Positions 6,641 to 11,813 of a stretch of DNA of 11,813 bases are shown here, one piece after another. Under the pieces are notes generated by a model. The model worked only from the letters and a program-made list of their open reading frames with translations. It did no database searches and was not told the origin of the DNA. The translations under genes were made by a program, and so were the position numbers. This DNA is from Pseudomonadota bacterium (lineage in GTDB: Bacteria; Pseudomonadota; Gammaproteobacteria; Burkholderiales; Burkholderiaceae_C). Location: contig JAJZHS010000041.1 of NCBI GenBank assembly GCA_021798395.1, forward strand, positions 1 to 11,813, given 5' to 3'. The stretch's first letter is position 1; every line of letters starts with the position of its first letter.

Positions 6641-8397
6641 TGTTGCATACGGCAACCAACGGCCCGCCAGACCGCGCCCCTCGACGCCCTGCCGCCGCGT
6701 GGTGCCTGCTGCTCGGCGCCTGCGTCGCGCTGCGCTGCACGGTCGCGCCGGCGGCGCCGCCGCTGCCGGCGCCCTGGCGCGACGCGCAACCGGTGCTCGG
6801 CCGCCACGCCATGGTGGTCAGCGCGCAACACGACGCGACCGCGGCCGGGCTCGAGATGCTGCGCCGCGGCGGCAACGCGATCGACGCCGCGGTCGCGGTC
6901 GGCTACGCGCTGGCGGTGACGCATCCCTGCTGCGGCAACCTCGGCGGCGGCGGCTTCATGACCATCCACCTGGCCGACGGCCGCAATCTTTTCCTCGACT
7001 TCCGCGAAACCGCGCCGCAGCGCGCCACCCGCACCATGTTCCTCGACGCCCGGGGCCACGTCGTGCCGGGGCGCAGCACCGAGACCTGGCTGGCGGTCGG
7101 CGTTCCCGGAACGGTGCGCGGCCTCGACTCCGCGCTCGCGCGCTTCGGCACGCTGCCACGCGCCGAAGTCATGCAGCCGGCGATCGCGCTGGCGCGCGAC
7201 GGTTGGCGCCTGGGCCCCGGCGAGGTCGCGATCCTGCGCGGCAACGCAGCGCTGCTCGCCGCGCACCAGCCCGCGGCGGCGATCTTCCTCGACCACGGCC
7301 GCGTTCCCGCGGTCGGCAGCGTGCTGCGCCAGCCGCAGCTGGCGCGCACCCTGCAGCGCATCGCGCGCGACGGCGACGCCGGCTTCTACGCCGGGCCGGT
7401 GGCGCGCGCGCTGGTCGACGCCAGCCGCCGCGGCGGCGGCCTGCTCACCCTGGCCGACCTGCGCGACTACCGCGTGCGCTGGAGCCCGGCGCTGCAATGC
7501 GGCTACCGCGGCGACACCGTGGTGACCACGCCGCCTCCCGGATCGGGCGCCGCGGTGTGCGAGGCCCTGCAGGTGCTCGCCGCCTACCCGCTGGCGCAAT
7601 GGGGCTGGGGCAGCGCGCGCGCCACCCACGTGATCGCCGAGGCCGAGCGCCACGCCTTCGCCGACCGCAACACCGTGCTCGCCGATCCGGCGTTCGTCGA
7701 CGTGCGGTTGTCGCGGATGTTGTCGCCGGCGCACATCGAGGCGATCCGCGCCGCGATCCGGCCGAGCCACGCGACGCCGTCGCCCCAGGTGCGCGGCGCC
7801 GGCGCCGCGGCGGAGGGCATGCACACGACCCACTATTCGGTGCTCGACGCCTACGGCAACGCGGTCGACGTGACCTACACCATCAACGCGCTGTTCGGCA
7901 CCGGGCTGATCGCCGGCGACACCGGATTCCTGCTGAACAACGAAATGGACGACTTCACCAGCAAGCCCGGGGTGCCGAACCTGTACGGACTGGTTCAGGG
8001 CGAGGCCAACGCGGTCGCGCCGGGCAAGCGGCCGCTGTCGTCGATGGCGCCGAGCATCGTGCTCCGGCACGGCCGCCCGTTCATGCTGACCGGCAGCCCC
8101 GGCGGCTCGACCATCGTCTCGACCACGCTGCAGACCATGCTCGACGTGATCGACTTCGGCATGAACGCGCAACAGGCCGCCGACGCGCCGCGCATGCACA
8201 TGCAGTGGTGGCCCGACCGCATCGACGTCGAGCCCGGCTACCTGACTCCGGCCGTGCGCGACAAGCTGCAGCACATGGGCTACACCCTGCACCCGCGCGC
8301 GCCGTGGGGCGCGGCCGAAATCATCGTCGTCGGCGCGCACGGCATCGAAGGCGCCAACGACCGCCGCCGCCCTGCCGGCGCCGCGATGGGGTATTGA
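6640..8397 (+). CDS. ggt: Gamma-glutamyltransferase (glutathione hydrolase) precursor
   Basis: GGT cleaves or transfers the gamma-glutamyl group of glutathione and other gamma-glutamyl compounds in the periplasm, releasing Cys-Gly. The 585-residue precursor should self-cleave before T396 (motif TTHYSV) into a large subunit and a 190-residue small subunit whose N-terminal threonine is the nucleophile; E. coli's small subunit has the same length. Other conserved sites are FRETAP (R122, binds the substrate carboxylate), TYTIN, NNEMDDF, RPLSSM (S467, S468) and GSPGGS (485-490). The N-terminus is basic (R12, R15, R16), followed by a short hydrophobic stretch. That segment could be a Sec signal cleaved near VAPA or a lipobox (L25-G26-A27-C28). 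The gene is divergent from the cys operon, which suggests glutathione salvage as a sulfur source alongside sulfate; this is inference. Confidence 0.96.
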   Translation: MLHTATNGPPDRAPRRPAAAWCLLLGACVALRCTVAPAAPPLPAPWRDAQPVLGRHAMVVSAQHDATAAGLEMLRRGGNAIDAAVAVGYALAVTHPCCGNLGGGGFMTIHLADGRNLFLDFRETAPQRATRTMFLDARGHVVPGRSTETWLAVGVPGTVRGLDSALARFGTLPRAEVMQPAIALARDGWRLGPGEVAILRGNAALLAAHQPAAAIFLDHGRVPAVGSVLRQPQLARTLQRIARDGDAGFYAGPVARALVDASRRGGGLLTLADLRDYRVRWSPALQCGYRGDTVVTTPPPGSGAAVCEALQVLAAYPLAQWGWGSARATHVIAEAERHAFADRNTVLADPAFVDVRLSRMLSPAHIEAIRAAIRPSHATPSPQVRGAGAAAEGMHTTHYSVLDAYGNAVDVTYTINALFGTGLIAGDTGFLLNNEMDDFTSKPGVPNLYGLVQGEANAVAPGKRPLSSMAPSIVLRHGRPFMLTGSPGGSTIVSTTLQTMLDVIDFGMNAQQAADAPRMHMQWWPDRIDVEPGYLTPAVRDKLQHMGYTLHPRAPWGAAEIIVVGAHGIEGANDRRRPAGAAMGY

Positions 8398-8489
8398 TCG
8401 CGGTTGATCCAGCGCAACCCTGGGCCGATCCCGCGCGACTAGGCTCGGCGACGTGGCCGGCCCGTACCGGGCCGTTCCAGCTTGATCTG

Positions 8490-10052
8490 ATGCGCGCGCG
8501 ATCCGATTCCGAGCCCGCAGCATTGCAGTGGAACGCCGCGCTCGACACCGGCATCGCCGCCGTCGACCGCCAGCACCGGCAGCTGCTGCGCCTGTTCAAC
8601 CGCGTCGCGGCGACGCGCGACGCGGTTCGGCTGCGCGCTGCGCTGCGCGCGCTCGCGCGTTACGCGCGCCGGCACTTCGCGACCGAATCGAGGCTGATGC
8701 GCCGCTGGCCGCTCGATGCGCGACACTGCGATGCGCACGCGCGCGCGCACCGCCGCTTCGCCGCCTTCATCGACCGCGCCTCGGCGCTGGTCGGCCGCGC
8801 GCCGGTCGCCGTGGGCGACGAGCTGACCGGCTTCCTCGCCCAATGGCTGCACCACCACATCATGGGCATGGACGCGCGCATGGCGCAAGCGGTGCTCGCG
8901 CTGCGGCGCGGCCAGCCGCGGCGTGAGTGCCCCCAGGACCGGGCTGCGCCCGGCCCGCCCCCCGAGGGGGTCGAGAAAACTTGGGGCGGCCCTGCGTTTT
9001 CTCGTGAGGAATCGATCGGCGACGCGCTCGACAGCGTCTTCGACGGCCTCGGCGAGCGCACGTTCGCGCTGCTCGAAACCAATCTGCGCCTGCGCGACGA
9101 AATCGAACAACGCCGGTGCGCGCAGGCCTCGTTGCGCGAAAGCGAAGCGCGCTACCGCGACCTGTTCATGCATGCGCCCGATGCGCTGTTCGAAATCGAC
9201 GCGCAGCAGCGCATCGCGCTGGTCAACGACGCCGGAGTGCGCCTGCTCGGCGCCGGCTGCGCCGACGCGCTGTGCGGCCAGCCGTTCGACCGCTTCGTCG
9301 GCGGCATCGGCGACACGCTGCCGCAGCAGGCGCAACTGCGGCGCGTCGACCAGGGAACGGCCGCGGTGGAGGTGCTCGCCAGTTCCCCCGACGCGCGCGG
9401 CGCGCGGCGTCTTCTGGTGCGCGATCTGGGCGACAGGCGCCGCCTGCAGCGCGCGGCCACCGAAGCAGCACGGCTCGAACAGGAGAGGCTGGCACACGAA
9501 CTGCACGACGGCGCCGGCCAGCGCCTGGTGGCGATCGGGCTGTTCGCCGCAGCCTTGCGGCGCAGCCTGCATGGCGACGGCCGAGTCGCCGACGCCGAAC
9601 TGGCCGCCGAGCTCGCCGCCCACATCGGGCAGACGCTCGATGAAATCCGCCGCCTGGCGCATGGCCTGGCGCCGCTGCCGCTCGGCGGCGGGCTGCACGC
9701 TGCGCTCGGCGCCTTGTGCGCCGAACTGCAGTGCGCGTATTGCGGCAGCCACGCCGCTGACGCCATCGACCAGGGCGTCGCGCTGCAGCTGTACCGCATC
9801 GCGCAGGAAGCGCTGAGCAACGCGCTGCGCCATGCAGCCGCCACCCGCGTCGAACTGCGGCTCGACGCCGACGCCGACACCGTGACCCTGTGCGTGCGCG
9901 ACGACGGATGCGGAATCGGCGCCGGCGCGCACGAAGGGCTGGGCATGTCGACCATGCGCCATCGCGCCGACGCGATCGGCGCCTGGCTCGACATCGCCGC
10001 GCCCGCGGGTGGCGGAACCGAGGTGCGCTGCCGCTGGCCGCGGCCGCACTGA
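8490..10052 (+). CDS. Hemerythrin-PAS histidine kinase (NarX-type, HisKA_3)
   Basis: This is a 520-residue cytosolic sensor kinase without membrane segments. Residues 12-135 form a bacteriohemerythrin domain with all seven di-iron ligands: H29, H62, E66, H83, H87, H123 and D128. A linker rich in Pro and Gly (about 140-172) is encoded by a palindromic repeat. A short coiled coil (about 187-222) leads into a PAS domain (about 217-315). HisKA_3 follows, with phosphoacceptor H339 in ELHDGAGQRL, then HATPase_c with N444, DDGCGI (471-476), GLGMSTM and GGGTE. It should autophosphorylate in response to oxygen, NO, redox or iron state at the di-iron site and pass phosphate to a NarL/LuxR-type regulator. 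None is present in the window. ATG 8490 was chosen because the hemerythrin fold starts at once; it lacks a clear Shine-Dalgarno. An in-frame TTG at 8394 would only add unrelated sequence. Confidence 0.92.
   Translation: MRARSDSEPAALQWNAALDTGIAAVDRQHRQLLRLFNRVAATRDAVRLRAALRALARYARRHFATESRLMRRWPLDARHCDAHARAHRRFAAFIDRASALVGRAPVAVGDELTGFLAQWLHHHIMGMDARMAQAVLALRRGQPRRECPQDRAAPGPPPEGVEKTWGGPAFSREESIGDALDSVFDGLGERTFALLETNLRLRDEIEQRRCAQASLRESEARYRDLFMHAPDALFEIDAQQRIALVNDAGVRLLGAGCADALCGQPFDRFVGGIGDTLPQQAQLRRVDQGTAAVEVLASSPDARGARRLLVRDLGDRRRLQRAATEAARLEQERLAHELHDGAGQRLVAIGLFAAALRRSLHGDGRVADAELAAELAAHIGQTLDEIRRLAHGLAPLPLGGGLHAALGALCAELQCAYCGSHAADAIDQGVALQLYRIAQEALSNALRHAAATRVELRLDADADTVTLCVRDDGCGIGAGAHEGLGMSTMRHRADAIGAWLDIAAPAGGGTEVRCRWPRPH
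8922..9008. repeat. GC-rich palindromic repeat inside the kinase gene, flanked by CGTGAG
   Basis: Three hairpins stand in a row: CCGGGC-TGC-GCCCGG (8939-8953), CCCCC-GA-GGGGG (8959-8970), and a perfect 9-bp inverted repeat CGAGAAAAC (8972-8980) with GTTTTCTCG (8996-9004) around a 15-base loop. The hexamer CGTGAG occurs on both sides (8922-8927 and 9003-9008), exactly 81 bp apart. The element encodes residues 145-173 of the kinase, in frame. Its look (C-run, G-run, GC hairpin) recalls intergenic palindromic repeats I associate with Burkholderiales genomes; family membership is unproven here. Only one copy is seen in the window. Confidence 0.75.
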
Positions 10053-10148
10053 GCGCGCCGGACCGCGCAGCGACAGGCGCGCCGGCTGCGCCAGGTCAAC
10101 GACGCCGCGCGCGGCGCCGCCCGATACTGGCGCGCAGGCACCGCCGCG

Positions 10149-10152
10149 GGAG
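10149..10152 (+). promoter_or_regulatory. Ribosome-binding site of the groEL paralogue
   Basis: GGAG ends 6 bases before ATG 10159 and supports that start over the second in-frame ATG at 10168. The 106-bp gap ahead of the gene (10053-10158) is GC-rich. I see neither a CIRCE element nor a convincing heat-shock sigma promoter in it. Confidence 0.65.
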
Positions 10153-10158
10153 ACGCCA

Positions 10159-11775
10159 ATGGCCCATATGCACGTCCTGTTTCGCGCCGAGGCGCGCGAA
10201 AAAATCCTTGCCGGGGCCGGCGCGCTGGCCGACGCCGTGCGCGTGACCCTGGGGCCGCGTTCGCGGTCGGTGCTGATCGAGCGCAAATGGGACGCGCCGA
10301 TCGTCTGCAACGACGGAGTCACCATCGCGCGCGCGTTCGACCTGGCCGACGCCGAGCGCAACCTCGGCGCGCGGATGCTGCGGCAGGCCGCTGAGCGCAC
10401 CGGAGAAATGGTCGGCGACGGCACCAGCACGGCGACGGTGCTGGCGCACGCGCTTCTCGCCGAAGGTGTGCGCAACGTCGTCGCCGGCGCCAGCGCGATC
10501 GACGTGCGCCACGGCCTGGAACGCGGCTGCCGGGCCGCGGTACAGGCGCTGCGTGCGCTGTCCCGCCCGGTGTCGACGCGGCTGGAGAAGGCGCAGGTCG
10601 GAACCATCTCGGCGCACAACGACGCGGCCATCGGCGAACTGCTGGCCGACGCCATGGACCGCGTCGGCAACGACGGCGTGATCACGGTCGAGGAATCGAA
10701 GACCACCGAAACGCGACTCGACGTCGTCGAGGGCATGCGCTTCGACCGCGGCTTCCAGTCGCCGTACTTCGTGACCAACGCGGATCGCATGGAGGCGGTG
10801 CTCGAGGACTGCCTGGTGCTGCTGTGCGATCGCAAGATCGGCGCCATGGCCGACCTGCTCGGGCTGCTCGAACAGGTGGTCAAGACCGGCCGTGCGCTGC
10901 TGGTCGTGGCCGAGGACGTCGAAGGCGAGGCGCTGGCCACACTGGTCGTCAACCAGGTGCGCGGCGTGCTCAAGAGCTGCGCCGTGCGCGCGCCCGGATT
11001 CGGCGAGCAGCGCCGCGCCCTGCTGCTCGACCTGGCCGCGCTGTGCGGCGCGCAGTTGGTCTCGACCGAACTCGGCACCACCCTCGAACACACCGGGCTG
11101 GATCAGCTCGGCCACGCCGCGCGGGTCGTCGTCGACAAGGACAGCACCACGCTGATCGGCGGCGGCGGCGCGCGCGCGGCGATCGACGCGCGCATCGCGC
11201 TGCTGCGGCGCGAACTCGACAAGACCGAGTCCGACTACGACCGCGAGCGGCTGCAGCAGCGCCTGGCCAGGCTGGCCGGAGGCGTCGCCGTGATCCGCGT
11301 CGGCGCGCCGAGCGAGGCCGAGATGAAATCGAAGAAAGAGGCGCTCGACGATGCGATCAGCGCGACCCGCGCAGCGGTCGCCGAAGGCATCGTTCCCGGA
11401 GGCGGCCTCGCGCTGTTGCGCTGCGTGGGCGCGGTCGACGCCGAGGAAGCGCAGTGCAGCGGAGACGAGCGCACCGGCGTGCAGATGTTGCGCCGAGCCC
11501 TGGAAGCGCCGGCGCGGCAGATCGCCGCCAACTCCGACGCCGACGGCGGCGTCGTCGTGGCGCGCATGCTCGAGGGGCAAGGCACGGTCGGCTTCGACGC
11601 CGCGCGCAAGCGCTACGTCGACCTGCTCGAGGCCGGAATCGTCGACCCGACCAAGGTCGTTCGCCTGGCGCTGGAGAATGCGGTCTCGGTCGCCGGAGTG
11701 CTGCTGCTGACCGAAGCCACGATGACCGAAATTCCGGAGCCGGCACCGCGCGCCGAGCCCGAGCCGCCCGTCTGA
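10159..11775 (+). CDS. GroEL-like chaperonin (divergent paralogue, no GGM tail)
   Basis: This is a 538-residue group I chaperonin. Equatorial ATPase residues align with E. coli GroEL at identical numbering: TLGP (30-33), D52 in NDGV, GDGTS (86-90, catalytic D87) and D398 in LDDAISATRAA. The apical segment keeps hydrophobic substrate/co-chaperonin positions (FDRGFQSPYF, LLGLLEQV), and EDVEGEALATLVVN is intact, so an active folding machine is likely. It differs from housekeeping GroEL in the N-terminus (MAHMHVLFRAEAREKIL), in IVCNDGVTIA, and in ending with a Pro/Glu-rich tail (EIPEPAPRAEPEPPV) instead of Gly-Gly-Met repeats. The signature AAVAEGIVPGGG has Ala where most GroELs have an acidic residue. 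No groES lies beside it, so it probably uses one from elsewhere or acts as a specialised secondary chaperonin. It follows the kinase gene by 106 bp in the same direction. Confidence 0.94.
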   Translation: MAHMHVLFRAEAREKILAGAGALADAVRVTLGPRSRSVLIERKWDAPIVCNDGVTIARAFDLADAERNLGARMLRQAAERTGEMVGDGTSTATVLAHALLAEGVRNVVAGASAIDVRHGLERGCRAAVQALRALSRPVSTRLEKAQVGTISAHNDAAIGELLADAMDRVGNDGVITVEESKTTETRLDVVEGMRFDRGFQSPYFVTNADRMEAVLEDCLVLLCDRKIGAMADLLGLLEQVVKTGRALLVVAEDVEGEALATLVVNQVRGVLKSCAVRAPGFGEQRRALLLDLAALCGAQLVSTELGTTLEHTGLDQLGHAARVVVDKDSTTLIGGGGARAAIDARIALLRRELDKTESDYDRERLQQRLARLAGGVAVIRVGAPSEAEMKSKKEALDDAISATRAAVAEGIVPGGGLALLRCVGAVDAEEAQCSGDERTGVQMLRRALEAPARQIAANSDADGGVVVARMLEGQGTVGFDAARKRYVDLLEAGIVDPTKVVRLALENAVSVAGVLLLTEATMTEIPEPAPRAEPEPPV

Positions 11776-11813
11776 CCGCGCGCACGCGGCGCGCGCCGCT
11801 CAGTCGCGCGCAC

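Noticed and set aside
6603..8489. In-frame upstream extension of the kinase frame back to an ATG at 6603
   Set aside because: It runs out of frame across ggt and translates to Arg-rich sequence without a domain. The hemerythrin domain begins immediately after ATG 8490.
8398..8489. Separate promoter for the kinase in the 92-bp gap after ggt
   Set aside because: TAGGCT at 8440-8445 resembles a -10 box, but nothing at the proper distance resembles a -35. The kinase may simply be transcribed with ggt.
4054..8523. Very long minus-strand open frame (about 1489 codons) continuing antisense through ggt into cysI
   Set aside because: Only the part from 5757 downward is CysI. The upstream portion is low-complexity Arg/Ala/Gly sequence opposite the clearly real ggt gene, as expected in GC-rich DNA with few stop codons.
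10053..10082. Inverted repeat GCGCGCC / GGCGCGC just after the kinase stop, as a terminator
   Set aside because: The 7-bp arms have a 16-base loop and no T-run. Such GC palindromes are expected by chance in this composition.
10095..10127. Heat-shock sigma-32-like promoter (CCCGATAC as -10) before the groEL paralogue
   Set aside because: The only -35-like sequence is about 19 bases away and matches CTTGAAA poorly. No CIRCE inverted repeat was found either.
8439..11093. 884-codon minus-strand open frame opposite the kinase and chaperonin genes
   Set aside because: The plus-strand frames encode unmistakable hemerythrin/kinase and GroEL motifs. The antisense translation shows no recognisable domain and is a mirror of the codon bias.
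11776..11813. Possible 3' end of a converging minus-strand gene (TGA on the complement at 11802-11800)
   Set aside because: Only a few codons would be visible, so there is nothing to identify. The stretch is otherwise GC/CG alternation without a usable terminator.
1..11813. CRISPR arrays, tRNA or rRNA genes, insertion-sequence transposases, phage genes
   Set aside because: I looked for regularly spaced repeats, RNA-gene landmarks and transposase motifs and found none. Coding space is filled by the nine genes listed.

Overview
The window is very GC-rich and almost completely coding. Gene content (a compact assimilatory sulfate operon containing a DUF934 gene, with no cysJ), protein style and a GC-rich palindromic repeat of a kind I associate with Burkholderiales all suggest a betaproteobacterium, probably Burkholderiales. 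That placement comes from family resemblance, not from a marker gene.

Left part (1-6524, all minus strand, read right to left): a tightly packed sulfate-assimilation operon in the order TauE/SafE-type permease - cysI - DUF934 - cysH (APS-reductase type) - cysD - cysN - cobA (uroporphyrinogen-III methyltransferase, cut by the window's left edge). Every junction after the permease overlaps by 1-4 bases or is 2 bases apart. The logic is: sulfate is adenylylated by CysDN to APS, APS is reduced directly to sulfite by the FeS-type CysH, sulfite is reduced to sulfide by the sirohaem/4Fe-4S CysI (DUF934 assumed to assist), CobA supplies the sirohaem precursor, and the permease moves sulfate, sulfite or a related sulfur anion.

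Middle (6525-6639): a 115-bp divergent intergenic region that must carry the start signals for both the cys operon and ggt. Just before ggt it contains three imperfect 11-bp tandem units that run into the ATG.

Right part (6640-11813, plus strand): a complete secreted gamma-glutamyltransferase (ggt); a 520-residue cytosolic histidine kinase with an N-terminal hemerythrin domain (all seven di-iron ligands present), a PAS domain and a NarX-type HisKA_3/HATPase module; and a complete divergent GroEL paralogue with intact ATPase residues, no GGM tail and no groES beside it. No response regulator is visible.

The most unusual feature is at the hemerythrin/PAS junction of the kinase. A GC-rich hairpin element, looking like an intergenic palindromic repeat, lies inside the coding sequence. 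It is bracketed by a CGTGAG direct repeat exactly 81 bp (27 codons) apart, so the reading frame is kept.
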